Program-made: the position numbers and the translations under genes | Source of the DNA: Marinobacter sp. SS13-12 | GTDB lineage: Bacteria > Pseudomonadota > Gammaproteobacteria > Pseudomonadales > Oleiphilaceae | Length of the DNA: 64,000 nt | Reading direction: 5' to 3' | Assembly: GCF_030227115.1 (NCBI RefSeq) | Contig: NZ_JASSUA010000001.1 | Span: forward strand, 1,922,001 to 1,986,000 | In this document: in pieces, positions 43,513-52,805 of the stretch | How positions within the stretch are numbered: position 1 is the first letter of the stretch | Layout: each line of letters starts with the position of its first letter | Notes under the pieces: generated by a model | Seen by the model: only the letters and a program-made list of their open reading frames with translations | The model's database searches: none | Told to the model about the DNA's origin: nothing

Positions 43513-44362
43513 TTTCTCCAAAGGCTGCTCCCATGCGCACCCTTCCGCCTGCTACCTGATCACTGTTCCAGGTGACAGCACCCTTGGGCATGACCATAAC
43601 GACGGTCGAGCCCAGACGGAATCGCCCCATTTCCTCGCCTTTTTCAAACCGTATCGGAGTTTTGAGGCTGTCGTAGCGAGTTACGTCCACCTGACGTTTG
43701 CCCGGGGCCACGATGCCGGCCCAGGTGGTTTCGACACTGCCGACAATCATCGCACCCACCAGCACGAAGGCCATCGGGCCAGCTGCCGTGTCAAAAATAC
43801 AGGCGACCCGCTCGTTCCGTGCAAACAGGTTGGGCACGTTTTCCGCCGTAGTGGGGTTTACCGAAAAGAGCTTGCCGGGGATATAGACCATCTCTCGCAG
43901 GGTGCCGGCCAGCGGCATGTGAATGCGGTGATAGTCCCTGGGGGCCAGGTAGATGGTGGCAAATTCGCCATCTGTGAAGGTGTTTGCCCGCTCCTGGTCG
44001 CCGCCGAGCAGTTCATTGAGGCTGAAAGACTGGCCCTTGGCCTGGAAGACCCGGCCACCGCTGATGTGGCCCAACTGACTGATAGTGCCGTCCACAGGAC
44101 TCACCATGACGGAGTCACCGCTGTCCACTGGCCGTAGGCCCGGTTTCAGCTCACGAGTGAAAAAGGCGTTGAAGCTGGGGTAGGCGGCAGGGTCTGATTC
44201 AATGGCCTCGCTCATGTCTACGCCATAGCGGCCGATAAACCAGTTCACGACACGGTTCTTGAGCGCCGGAACGCTTTCGTTGTCTGCGAGGCGGCCGGCC
44301 AGGCGGGAGATGGTCAGCTGCGGTGCTACATACTGGCCCGTTACAAATAGCTTGTCGTACAT
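43484..44362 (-). CDS. psd: Psd, phosphatidylserine decarboxylase proenzyme
   Basis: This 292-residue membrane-associated enzyme makes phosphatidylethanolamine. It is self-cleaved at the LGST motif (RLGSTVV, near residue 250), producing the pyruvoyl-Ser. Other conserved segments are SPVDGT near residue 88 and LAPRDYHRIHMP near residue 140. Its 3' end overlaps epmA (convergent). It is divergent from motA. Confidence 0.95.
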   Translation of the reverse strand: MYDKLFVTGQYVAPQLTISRLAGRLADNESVPALKNRVVNWFIGRYGVDMSEAIESDPAAYPSFNAFFTRELKPGLRPVDSGDSVMVSPVDGTISQLGHISGGRVFQAKGQSFSLNELLGGDQERANTFTDGEFATIYLAPRDYHRIHMPLAGTLREMVYIPGKLFSVNPTTAENVPNLFARNERVACIFDTAAGPMAFVLVGAMIVGSVETTWAGIVAPGKRQVDVTRYDSLKTPIRFEKGEEMGRFRLGSTVVMVMPKGAVTWNSDQVAGGRVRMGAAFGEIRPGQQETR

Positions 44363-44542
44363 CAGGGGTTATCCTTGGCGCTCAAAGGGGCAAAGTCTAC
44401 CAAACCGCGCGGCGTGTATAGAAATTGTTTCACAGCTTCGCGGTTCCGACCGGTGCTTGCTATTATCTGTGCAAAGCGGAATGGCAGCCAGGCTTCAGTC
44501 GCGGTATCCCGATAACAATCACAGAAGGTATGTTCTCTTTCC

Positions 44543-45394
44543 ATGCTACTCATAATCGGTGCAGTTGTTGTAATTGCAAGCGTCCTGGGGGGGTACGTTC
44601 TCCATGGCGGTAATCTCATGGTGTTATGGCAGCCCACCGAAATCCTGATCATCGGCGGCGCAGCGGTTGGGTCTTTCGTGATTGCAAACCCGTTGCACAC
44701 CATCAAGGAAGTGGGCAAGGGTGTGCTTATCCAGTTAACCGGCTCTCCCTACAACAAGTCCTATTACATGGACCTGTTGAGCCTGATGTATGAGGTTTTC
44801 GACAAGTCCCGGAAGCAGGGCGTCATGGCCATCGAAGAGGACATCGACAATCCTCAGGAGAGCCAGATTTTTACCCGCTACCCGGCCATCATGAAATCCA
44901 AATACCTGCTTGCCTTCATGACTGACTACCTGCGGATCATCAGTTCCGGGAACATGGCCACCCATGAGCTGGAAGGCATGATGGAGAACGAGATTGACAG
45001 CCGCCAGCATGAACTGGAAGAGCCGGCCCATGCGGTCAACAAGATAGCGGATGCGTTGCCAGGCCTGGGTATTGTCGCGGCGGTACTGGGTATCGTTATT
45101 ACCATGAATTTTCTGAGCGAGGGCCCCGAAAGAATCGGTCTCAGCGTGGCGGCTGCTCTGGTGGGCACGTTTCTGGGCATCTGGATGGGCTATGGCTTCG
45201 TCGGGCCCACGTCCATTGCCATGGAACACTCGGCCCGGTATGAGCTCAAGGCATATGAGTGTGTGAAATCCGCGATCGTCGCGACCGTATCCGGCCAGGC
45301 ACCGCAAATGGCCATCGAGTTTGGCCGCAAGGCGTTGCCGTCCGACAAACGGCCGGGATTCCAGGAACTGAACGATCACGTGCGTTCAAAATAA
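44543..45394 (+). CDS. motA: MotA, flagellar stator protein
   Basis: This 283-residue inner-membrane protein has four membrane segments and a large cytoplasmic loop, the stator subunit that meets the rotor. Typical features are GGNLMVLWQPTEILIIGGAA near residue 22 and ADALPGLGIVAAVLGIVITM near residue 166. It forms the channel with MotB, encoded 29 bp downstream. No other flagellar genes are in the window. Confidence 0.95.
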   Translation: MLLIIGAVVVIASVLGGYVLHGGNLMVLWQPTEILIIGGAAVGSFVIANPLHTIKEVGKGVLIQLTGSPYNKSYYMDLLSLMYEVFDKSRKQGVMAIEEDIDNPQESQIFTRYPAIMKSKYLLAFMTDYLRIISSGNMATHELEGMMENEIDSRQHELEEPAHAVNKIADALPGLGIVAAVLGIVITMNFLSEGPERIGLSVAAALVGTFLGIWMGYGFVGPTSIAMEHSARYELKAYECVKSAIVATVSGQAPQMAIEFGRKALPSDKRPGFQELNDHVRSK

Positions 45395-45423
45395 TCTGAA
45401 CAAGAGCCGTCTGGAGCAGTTTC

Positions 45424-46383
45424 TTGGAAGATCAGCCAATTATCATAAAACGAAAAAAGAAAGTCGTCGCAGGGCACCATGGGGGGTCCTGGAAGGTGGC
45501 CTTTGCCGATTTTGCCACCGCCATGATGGCTTTCTTTCTCGTGCTCTGGCTGACCGCCACAGCCTCCCCGGAACAGAAACTTGCGGTCGAGGGTTATTTC
45601 AAAGACCCGGTCGGGTTTACCGAGGGCGGGTCCCCGAATCCTGTAGACCTCGAAGGCAGTGCGTCTGTCATCAACGAGAGCAGCGAGGATATCGAGCGCA
45701 GCGATATCCAGATTGAAGATCAGGTGGTTGAAGAACTGGCCCAGACCCTGGAGCAGCAACAGATGGAAGAGCTGTTTCAGGACCTGAAAGACCGGATTGA
45801 GCAGAACGAAACTCTGCAGGAGTTCAAGGACCAGCTGCTGATCGATATCACCAGCGAAGGTCTGCGGATCCAGATAGTGGACCGTTCCCAGCGGCCGATG
45901 TTCGACAGCGGGCGCGCCGAGCTCAAGTATTATTCACAGGATATCCTGTTCGAGCTGGCCAAAACCCTGAGTACAGTCAACAACAAGCTGAGCATTACCG
46001 GCCATACCGATTCCACCCCGTTCAGCGGTCGCCCCGGTTACACCAACTGGGAACTGTCGGCGGACCGTGCCAATACCGCCCGCAGGGCGTTGGTGGCGGG
46101 TGGGGTCCCGCAACAACAGATTGGCCGGGTAGTGGGGCTGAGCGACTCGGTATTATTTGATCAGGACGACCCTCAGGCCCCGGTTAACCGCCGTATTTCC
46201 ATCATCGTGATGAACAAGAAAACGGCGGAAGGTATCCAGAGCAATGCTGGCAGGTCGAGCGAACCTTTGATTGACCTCACTGCGCCCTCTGAAGAGGAGC
46301 AGCAGGAGGCCATGGAGCGACTTGAGGGAGGCAGCTGGAACGAAGAGAAGGAAGAGCCGGAGCCCGGGGAGCTGAACTGGTAA
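45424..46383 (+). CDS. motB: MotB, flagellar stator protein
   Basis: This 319-residue protein has a short cytoplasmic head, one membrane segment with the ion-binding Asp29 (AFADFATAMMAFF) and a C-terminal OmpA-like peptidoglycan-binding domain (SITGHTDSTPF, LSADRANTARRALV). A TTG start is inferred, since it gives MEDQPIIIKRKKKVV, the standard MotB N-terminus, with GGAG 9 nt upstream. Its stop is 6 bp from the convergent rsgA. Confidence 0.94.
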   Translation: MEDQPIIIKRKKKVVAGHHGGSWKVAFADFATAMMAFFLVLWLTATASPEQKLAVEGYFKDPVGFTEGGSPNPVDLEGSASVINESSEDIERSDIQIEDQVVEELAQTLEQQQMEELFQDLKDRIEQNETLQEFKDQLLIDITSEGLRIQIVDRSQRPMFDSGRAELKYYSQDILFELAKTLSTVNNKLSITGHTDSTPFSGRPGYTNWELSADRANTARRALVAGGVPQQQIGRVVGLSDSVLFDQDDPQAPVNRRISIIVMNKKTAEGIQSNAGRSSEPLIDLTAPSEEEQQEAMERLEGGSWNEEKEEPEPGELNW

Positions 46384-46389
46384 GCCGGT

Positions 46390-47445
46390 TCAGTCAGCTT
46401 TCAGCCCCCGGGATTGCTGTTCCGCCATATCCTGCAGAATCCGATTGAAGCTTTTCATCCGTTCTACGCTTATCCGGCCGTCTTCCGCCGCCTGGGCAAT
46501 GGCGCAGCCGGGGTCGCCCATATGGCTGCAATTGCGGAACTTGCAGTGACCGATCAGGTCTCGGATCTCCCGGAAGCCGTACTCGATTTCCTGGGGCGTC
46601 ATGTGCCACAGGCCGAATTCCCGGATACCCGGTGAGTCGATCAGGTCGCCGCCGCAATCGAGGTGAAAAAGCCGCGCCGTGGTGGTGGTATGGATACCCT
46701 TGCCGGTGCTTTCCGAGATGGCGCCTACCCGGATCGATTCGTCGGGAAGCAGCGTCTGGATGATCGAGGACTTGCCAACTCCTGACTGGCCCACGAATAC
46801 GCTGGTCTGGTCTTTCACCAGATCTTCCACACGAACCGCCTGCTCGCCTTCAAGGGTCTTTGCCGATGTGCGTTCTGTGCGGTAGCCAAGCTTTTCATAG
46901 CGAGCCAGCAGCTTGTCGATGGACTCCCGGTTCCGGTCGGTGATCAGATCGGTCTTGTTGAGCAGGATAATCACCGGAATATCCGTGCTTTCCGCAGCTA
47001 CCAGGTAACGGTCAATCAGATTGTCGTGGGGCTCAGGCTCGGGGGCAATGACCAGGATAATGTAGTCGATGTTGGCCGCAACCGGTTTGAGTGCACCGAA
47101 GTTGTCCGGTCGTTGCAGCAGGGTATTACGGTCGCAGCGGGCCACAATTACGCCAGTGCCATCGCTGCCCGGCCGCCAGATCACCTTGTCTCCAGTCACC
47201 AGGCTGTCGATGTTGGCTCGCACGAAGCAACGAAGCACCTTGCCCGTTTCCTCGCCCTCCAACGCCTCTACGTCCAGTTGCTGGCCGTAATGGGCAATGA
47301 CCAATCCCTGCTGCTCGGGACCCAGGTCACCGGCATCCAGTTTCTCACCGATGGATTCTTCTTTCCTCGCCGCCCTTGTCGCCCGTTCCTGCTGGATTTT
47401 CTTGATGCGCCATTGCTGCTGCTTGTTCAGTCGACGTTTAGCCAT
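46390..47445 (-). CDS. rsgA: RsgA, small ribosomal subunit biogenesis GTPase
   Basis: This 351-residue circularly permuted GTPase matures the 30S subunit. The order G4 (LNKTDL), then G1 (GQSGVGKSS), then G3 (DSPG) is the permuted arrangement. The C-terminal zinc site is CKFRNCSHMGDPGC. The start ATG at 47445 (MAKRRLNKQQQ) matches the family; a longer start at 47511 adds an unlikely tail. Confidence 0.95.
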   Translation of the reverse strand: MAKRRLNKQQQWRIKKIQQERATRAARKEESIGEKLDAGDLGPEQQGLVIAHYGQQLDVEALEGEETGKVLRCFVRANIDSLVTGDKVIWRPGSDGTGVIVARCDRNTLLQRPDNFGALKPVAANIDYIILVIAPEPEPHDNLIDRYLVAAESTDIPVIILLNKTDLITDRNRESIDKLLARYEKLGYRTERTSAKTLEGEQAVRVEDLVKDQTSVFVGQSGVGKSSIIQTLLPDESIRVGAISESTGKGIHTTTTARLFHLDCGGDLIDSPGIREFGLWHMTPQEIEYGFREIRDLIGHCKFRNCSHMGDPGCAIAQAAEDGRISVERMKSFNRILQDMAEQQSRGLKAD

Positions 47446-47582
47446 ATCGTGGGTCGGTTTTATCCTGATGGAGAATGGTGATTGCTGTAACATCATACGT
47501 GATTCATCCACAATAGGCAGACTATGTGCAGCAACGGCGGGGCCGTTGCCCGACTCACGAGTGAACCGCTGGAGACTGCTGA

Positions 47583-48125
47583 ATGCCAGAAGCCAACTAT
47601 CTTGTCTGGATTGACCTGGAAATGACCGGGCTGGACCCGGAAAAAGAAAGGATCATCGAGATAGCGACAATTGTTACCGACTCGGATCTGAATACGATTG
47701 AAGAGGGGCCGGTTATTGCCGTACACCAGTCAGACAAGCTGCTCAATGAGATGGACGAGTGGTGCACCCGCACTCATGGCGAGAGTGGGCTGACCCAGAG
47801 GGTAAAGGATAGCAAGTTCAGTGAGATTGATGCCGAACAGAAAACCCTGGAATTCCTCCAGCGTTATCTTGAGCCGGGCCAATCACCCCTTTGCGGGAAC
47901 AGCATTGGCCAGGACCGGCGCTTTCTGGTGAAGTATATGCCGGAGCTTGAAGCTTTCTTCCACTACCGTAATCTGGATGTCAGCACCATCAAGGAGCTGG
48001 CGCGGCGCTGGCGGCCGGATGTGCTGGAGGGGGTTAAAAAGAAGGGAAGTCATCTGGCCCTGGATGATATTCGTGACTCTATCGACGAACTGCGCCATTA
48101 CCGGGAACACTTCTTCAAGTTATAA
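47583..48125 (+). CDS. orn: Orn, oligoribonuclease
   Basis: This 180-residue DEDDh 3'-exonuclease degrades 2-5 nt RNAs, and also pGpG left after c-di-GMP hydrolysis. Motif [12 protein letters not shown] near residue 11, [10 protein letters not shown] near residue 105, and [11 protein letters not shown] near the end carry the metal-binding acids and His. It overlaps the convergent queG by 6 bp. Its presence ties in with the c-di-GMP proteins in this window. Confidence 0.96.
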   Translation: MPEANYLVWIDLEMTGLDPEKERIIEIATIVTDSDLNTIEEGPVIAVHQSDKLLNEMDEWCTRTHGESGLTQRVKDSKFSEIDAEQKTLEFLQRYLEPGQSPLCGNSIGQDRRFLVKYMPELEAFFHYRNLDVSTIKELARRWRPDVLEGVKKKGSHLALDDIRDSIDELRHYREHFFKL

Positions 48126-49184
48126 ACCGTGTCGACCCAGGGCCCATTGCACGTGTTCCCGGACCATGTCCGACGGGTGACTGGCTCTCTGTTTCAGGGC
48201 CTCGATCACCGGAATGGTTGATGGGGCGTTGCCCAGGCCCACAGCCAGGTTTCGCAGCCATCCTTCGTAGCCGGTGCGGCGTATGGCGGAGCCTTCGGTG
48301 CGTTTGAGAAATTCTTCTTCGGTCCACAGGAACAGTGTCGCAAGCTCGCTGTTGTCCAGGCCATGGCGGGGCTGAAAATCCGGTTCGGCCGTGGGCCTGC
48401 TGAACTTGTTCCAGGGGCAGACCAGCTGGCAGTCATCGCAACCGAAGACACGGTTGCCCATCTTCGACCGCAGGTGTTCCGGAATACTGCCTTTCTGCTC
48501 GATGGTGAGATAGCTGATGCATTTGCGGGCATCCAGCTTGTGAGGGCCTTCGAAGGCGTCCGTGGGGCAGATGTCCAGACAGGCGGCACAGGTGCCGCAG
48601 TGTTCTTTTTCGAAAGGCGCATCGAGCGGCAACGGCGCGCTGGTAAAGATCTCTCCGAGGAAGAAGAACGACCCGGCTTTCGGATGAATCAGCATGTTGT
48701 TCTTGCCGATCCAGCCAAGCCCGGCACGCTGGGCAAGGGCGCGTTCGAGGACCGGGGCGCTGTCCACAAAGGCCCGGTAGTCGTAACCGGACACCGCTTC
48801 GTCAATCTGCTTTGCCAGGGTCGCCAGCCGTTTCCGCATCAGTTTGTGGTAGTCACGCCCGACTGCATAACGGGTAATATAGGCTTTCTCCCGGTTAGTG
48901 AGTACCCGCACGGGGTTGTCGGGCGCCGGGAGGTAATCCAGCCGAACGGAAATAACCCGACGGGTTCCCTCCACCAGGGAGGTGGGGGTGTAGCGTTTGT
49001 CGCCATGGTCCGCCATGTACGCCATTTCGCCGTGAAAACCTTCTCGCAGCCAGTTCTTGAGCCGCTCCCCGTGGATGCCGGTATCCGGCAGGGTGATACC
49101 CGCATCGCTGAAGCCCAGTTCATGGGCCCAGGCGCGGATCTGGCGGGGCAGATCGTCCAGTTTTCGGTCGGTTGAATCGGTCAT
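48120..49184 (-). CDS. queG: QueG, epoxyqueuosine reductase
   Basis: This 354-residue cobalamin-dependent enzyme reduces epoxyqueuosine to queuosine in tRNA. Two 4Fe-4S clusters are marked by [12 protein letters not shown] and [10 protein letters not shown]. The N-terminal half includes [21 protein letters not shown], typical of the family. It is divergent from nnr. Confidence 0.94.
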   Translation of the reverse strand: MTDSTDRKLDDLPRQIRAWAHELGFSDAGITLPDTGIHGERLKNWLREGFHGEMAYMADHGDKRYTPTSLVEGTRRVISVRLDYLPAPDNPVRVLTNREKAYITRYAVGRDYHKLMRKRLATLAKQIDEAVSGYDYRAFVDSAPVLERALAQRAGLGWIGKNNMLIHPKAGSFFFLGEIFTSAPLPLDAPFEKEHCGTCAACLDICPTDAFEGPHKLDARKCISYLTIEQKGSIPEHLRSKMGNRVFGCDDCQLVCPWNKFSRPTAEPDFQPRHGLDNSELATLFLWTEEEFLKRTEGSAIRRTGYEGWLRNLAVGLGNAPSTIPVIEALKQRASHPSDMVREHVQWALGRHGL

Positions 49185-49303
49185 TGAATGCCAGTAACGA
49201 AGTTTAATTTGATTAAGTTATGACCTTTTCCACTGTTTTGCTATTCTTTACAGGTATCTGGCCGTTTTTCTTAATCCGAATTCTGTAACGGGAGCGGACT
49301 TTC

Positions 49304-50890
49304 ATGCCCCTGTCTGGTGGACACAGCTTACCAGAAGACCTCTACTCCGCCGATGCCGTGCGGGAGATCGATCGCTATGTGATTGATCAGCAAGGGGTTG
49401 ACGGATTTGAGCTGATGCAGGCGGCAGCAGCCAGTGCGTTCCGGCGGCTGGTGCGTTACTGGCCGGAGCCGGGGCGGATTCTGGTGTTGTGTGGTGCCGG
49501 CAACAATGGTGGCGACGGTTATCTGGTTGCTGCAAATGCCGTTCGTCATGGTCTGGATGTAGACTGTCTTGCCGTCGCGCCCACTGAAAAACTGTCCGGC
49601 GACGCCCGCAAGGCATGGAAGAAAGCCGTCGAGGACGGAGTCCTTGTGCGGGAAATGGCGGACGTTGCTGACAGCGAAATCAGCGAACAGTTTGTCAGTG
49701 CCGGGCTGATTGTTGACGCCATGCTGGGCACCGGCGTTTCGGGTGCCCCGCGGGAGCCCTTTGCCGCCATGATTGGCCAGTGCAACCAGGCTGGGGCACC
49801 AGTACTGGCAATTGATTTGCCTTCCGGGCTGAACGCCACCACCGGCACTGTGGCCGGGGAAGCGGTCCGGGCGGCGGCAACGGTGACGTTTATTGGCCTC
49901 AAGGCCGGCCTGTTTACTGGCCAGGGCCCTGAGTGCGCGGGGGATGTTGCGTTTGAATCTCTGGATACGGATGACTGGGCCAGCGAGAGTGGACAGCGCC
50001 CGTTGGCCCGTCGCGTGGACTGGGCCGGTATTCGTAAGGCGATACCCCGGCGCCCGAGGGCTGCTCACAAGGGGAGTTTCGGGCATGTGTTGATTGTTGC
50101 TGGTGACCGTGGCTTTGGTGGTGCCGGCCTGATGGCAGCGGAGGCTGCATCCAGATCAGGCGCCGGCATGGTTACCCTGGCGACCCGCCCGGAATACGTT
50201 GCGCCTGCTCTGGCTCGTTGCCCGTCAGTCATGGTTCAGGGGCTGATTCACGGTTCTGAATTGCCGCCGCTGATCAGTGCTGCGGATGTGATTGTCTGCG
50301 GCCCCGGTATTGGCCAGGGTGCGTGGGGGCAGCAGATGCTCCAGCAGGTGGTGGCCAGCGGCAAACCCCGGGTGCTGGATGCGGATGCCTTGAACCTGAT
50401 GGCGTCACGGGTTGCACAGCCGGCGGACAACCATATTCTTACCCCGCATCCCGGAGAAGCGGCGCGTCTGCTTGAATGCGGGGTAGGTGACATCGAGAAC
50501 GACCGGGTACGGGCTGCAGAGAAGCTTCATCAGCTTTTCGGCGGCGTTGTCCTGCTCAAGGGCGCAGGTACGGTTGTGGCTTCCGGGGCAGGGGTGCCGG
50601 ATGTTGTCAGTGGTAGTAACCCCGGGATGGCAACCGGTGGTATGGGAGATGTGCTTTCCGGAATATTGGGAAGCCTGTATGCGCAGCTTGAAGATCCTCA
50701 TCTTTCCGCTTCGGCAGCCGCAGCACTTCATCTGGCGGCGGCAAACCGGGCTACGGAAACCCGGGGCTACATGGGGTTGCTGCCCATGGATGTCATTGAG
50801 GCTCTGCCGCAGGTGCTGGTGGAGTCAGAGCGAAAATCAGCGGGCAGGCAGGGTGTACGCGGAATGGCTGACGGCAGGGTTGAAGAGTAA
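49304..50890 (+). CDS. nnr: Nnr, bifunctional NAD(P)H-hydrate repair enzyme
   Basis: This 528-residue protein fuses an epimerase (YjeF N-type, about 1-220, with GAGNNGGDGYLVA) and an ADP-dependent dehydratase (YjeF C-type, about 245-510, with NPGMATGGMGDVLSG). It repairs damaged NAD(P)H hydrates. tsaE starts within its stop codon. It opens the run nnr-tsaE-amiB-mutL-miaA-hfq-hflX-hflK-hflC. Confidence 0.94.
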   Translation: MPLSGGHSLPEDLYSADAVREIDRYVIDQQGVDGFELMQAAAASAFRRLVRYWPEPGRILVLCGAGNNGGDGYLVAANAVRHGLDVDCLAVAPTEKLSGDARKAWKKAVEDGVLVREMADVADSEISEQFVSAGLIVDAMLGTGVSGAPREPFAAMIGQCNQAGAPVLAIDLPSGLNATTGTVAGEAVRAAATVTFIGLKAGLFTGQGPECAGDVAFESLDTDDWASESGQRPLARRVDWAGIRKAIPRRPRAAHKGSFGHVLIVAGDRGFGGAGLMAAEAASRSGAGMVTLATRPEYVAPALARCPSVMVQGLIHGSELPPLISAADVIVCGPGIGQGAWGQQMLQQVVASGKPRVLDADALNLMASRVAQPADNHILTPHPGEAARLLECGVGDIENDRVRAAEKLHQLFGGVVLLKGAGTVVASGAGVPDVVSGSNPGMATGGMGDVLSGILGSLYAQLEDPHLSASAAAALHLAAANRATETRGYMGLLPMDVIEALPQVLVESERKSAGRQGVRGMADGRVEE

Positions 50891-51396
50891 TGAACGTTGC
50901 AGTGGACGAGCTCAGGCTTTACCTGAAAAATGAGCTGGATACAGAACAGCTGGGCAGGATTCTGGCCGGGCTGGTCAGCGAGAGCGGCCAGGGATTAGTG
51001 GTGTTCCTGGAAGGGGATCTCGGTATGGGAAAGACGACCCTGAGCCGGGGAATCATGCGTGGCCTTGGTCATGAAGGCGCCGTCAAAAGCCCGACCTACA
51101 CCATCGTTGAACCCTATGAACATTTGACGCCGCCAGCCTATCACTTTGACCTTTATCGGCTTGGTGATCCGGAAGAGCTTGAATACATGGGCATCCGGGA
51201 TTATTTCCAGGGCCAGAATCTGTGCGTTATCGAGTGGCCCGGGCGTGGCCAGGGTATTCTCCCAGAACCGGATCTGCTGGTTCGTTTGGGTAAAAGCGGT
51301 GATGGGCGCAGAGCCCAGGTTTCAGCACCAACAACCCGAGGCGGCACTTTGCTGGCCCGGATTGGTGCTCAGTGGCCCCCGGGGCAGGGACATTAA
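50890..51396 (+). CDS. tsaE: TsaE, tRNA t6A biosynthesis ATPase
   Basis: This 168-residue ATPase supports TsaBCD in making N6-threonylcarbamoyladenosine at A37 of tRNA. The Walker A loop is EGDLGMGKTTLSRG near residue 38; KSPTYTIVEPY and HFDLYRLGDPEELEYMG follow. Its ATG overlaps the nnr stop by one base. The C-terminus is slightly longer than the shortest homologues. Confidence 0.94.
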   Translation: MNVAVDELRLYLKNELDTEQLGRILAGLVSESGQGLVVFLEGDLGMGKTTLSRGIMRGLGHEGAVKSPTYTIVEPYEHLTPPAYHFDLYRLGDPEELEYMGIRDYFQGQNLCVIEWPGRGQGILPEPDLLVRLGKSGDGRRAQVSAPTTRGGTLLARIGAQWPPGQGH

Positions 51397-51424
51397 TCGT
51401 GTGTGATCAGTGCAGGTGTGCAGG

Positions 51425-52786
51425 ATGATGAATATAAGAACGTTTTCCAGGTGGTTTCTTGCTGCGGGCATGGCGTGGTCATTGATGGTTCCGTTGGCGG
51501 CGATGGCGGGCGTCAGTGTGGAAAGTGCCCGGATCTGGCCGGCGCCGGACCATACACGACTGGTGCTGGACGTTGGCGGCAAGATTGATCACAAGGTATT
51601 TGCGCTCTCTGGTCCGTCGAGACTGGTCATTGACCTCAAGAATGCCAGCCTCAAAGCCGATTTTGACAAGCTTGATCTGTCCGGTAGTCCGGTTCGCCGG
51701 ATTCGCAGTGCTCCCCGTAACGGCAATGACCTTCGGGTAGTCCTGGATCTCAAGAGTGATATCAAGCCACGGAGTTTCGAGCTGGAGCCGAATCAGCAAT
51801 ATGGCCACCGGCTGGTGGTGGATCTGATCGATGAGGGCGGTCTGAAGGCCCGGAAGCCTGCGGAGCCGACCATTTCCCAGAACAGCAACGGCAAGCGCGA
51901 TATTATTGTGGTAGTCGACGCCGGCCATGGTGGAGAAGATCCCGGCGCGATCGGCCCTCGCGGCACGCGCGAGAAAGACGTGGTGCTGAAAATGGCCAAA
52001 ACCCTGGCAGACCTGATTGAGGCCAAGCCCGGATATACTGCCAGGCTTACTCGTAACGGCGACTACTACATCGACCTCCGCAGTCGCACGTTGCTTGCCC
52101 GCAAGCACAATGCGGATCTGTTTGTTTCCGTTCACGCAGATGCGTTCCGTACGCCGCAGCCAAGGGGCGCCTCGGTGTTTGCGCTGTCGCAACGGGGCGC
52201 CACCAGTGAAACCGCCCGTTGGCTGGCGAAAAGCGAAAACCGGTCGGACCTGATTGGTGGGGCCGGTGGCGTTTCGCTGGATGGTCGTGACGAGATGCTG
52301 GCGGGTGTTCTGCTGGATCTTTCCATGACGGCCAGCATCAATTCCAGTCTTGGTGTGGGTAGCTCCATCCTTGGCAGGCTTGGCAGTGTGGCCAAGCTCC
52401 ACAAGAAAGGCGTTGAGCAAGCTGCATTTGCCGTGCTGAAGTCGCCGGATATTCCGTCGATCCTTGTTGAGGCCGGGTTCATATCGAACCCCAAGGAAGA
52501 GCAGAACCTGTCCAGTTCCTGGTATCGCGAAAAGCTCTCCAGAGCGGTTTTCGAAGGTATCGATGACTATTTCCAGAAAACACCGCCCCCGGGTACCTTG
52601 CTGGCGTGGCAGAAACAGAACAGTCAGGGCGCAGGCAGTGTCAGCCAGTATCGCATCCGCAGGGGGGATACACTCTCGGGGCTCGCGAAGGAGAATCAGA
52701 CAAGCGTCAGCGAACTGATGCAGTATAACGACCTCAATGATGACCGTGTTATGGTAGGGCAAACCATTCGTATTCCCGCATCCTGA
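51425..52786 (+). CDS. amiB: AmiB-type N-acetylmuramoyl-L-alanine amidase
   Basis: This 453-residue periplasmic amidase splits septal peptidoglycan. A signal peptide (about 1-28) is followed by an AMIN domain (about 30-130), the amidase_3 catalytic domain with zinc ligands in [10 protein letters not shown], a downstream SVHADAF and LVEAGFISN, and a C-terminal LysM ([19 protein letters not shown]). Two adjacent ATGs (51425, 51428) are possible; an earlier GTG at 51410 is less likely. E. coli AmiB lacks the LysM; Pseudomonas homologues carry it. Confidence 0.93.
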   Translation: MMNIRTFSRWFLAAGMAWSLMVPLAAMAGVSVESARIWPAPDHTRLVLDVGGKIDHKVFALSGPSRLVIDLKNASLKADFDKLDLSGSPVRRIRSAPRNGNDLRVVLDLKSDIKPRSFELEPNQQYGHRLVVDLIDEGGLKARKPAEPTISQNSNGKRDIIVVVDAGHGGEDPGAIGPRGTREKDVVLKMAKTLADLIEAKPGYTARLTRNGDYYIDLRSRTLLARKHNADLFVSVHADAFRTPQPRGASVFALSQRGATSETARWLAKSENRSDLIGGAGGVSLDGRDEMLAGVLLDLSMTASINSSLGVGSSILGRLGSVAKLHKKGVEQAAFAVLKSPDIPSILVEAGFISNPKEEQNLSSSWYREKLSRAVFEGIDDYFQKTPPPGTLLAWQKQNSQGAGSVSQYRIRRGDTLSGLAKENQTSVSELMQYNDLNDDRVMVGQTIRIPAS

Positions 52787-52805
52787 AACGAGGTATCCCG
52801 GAAGC

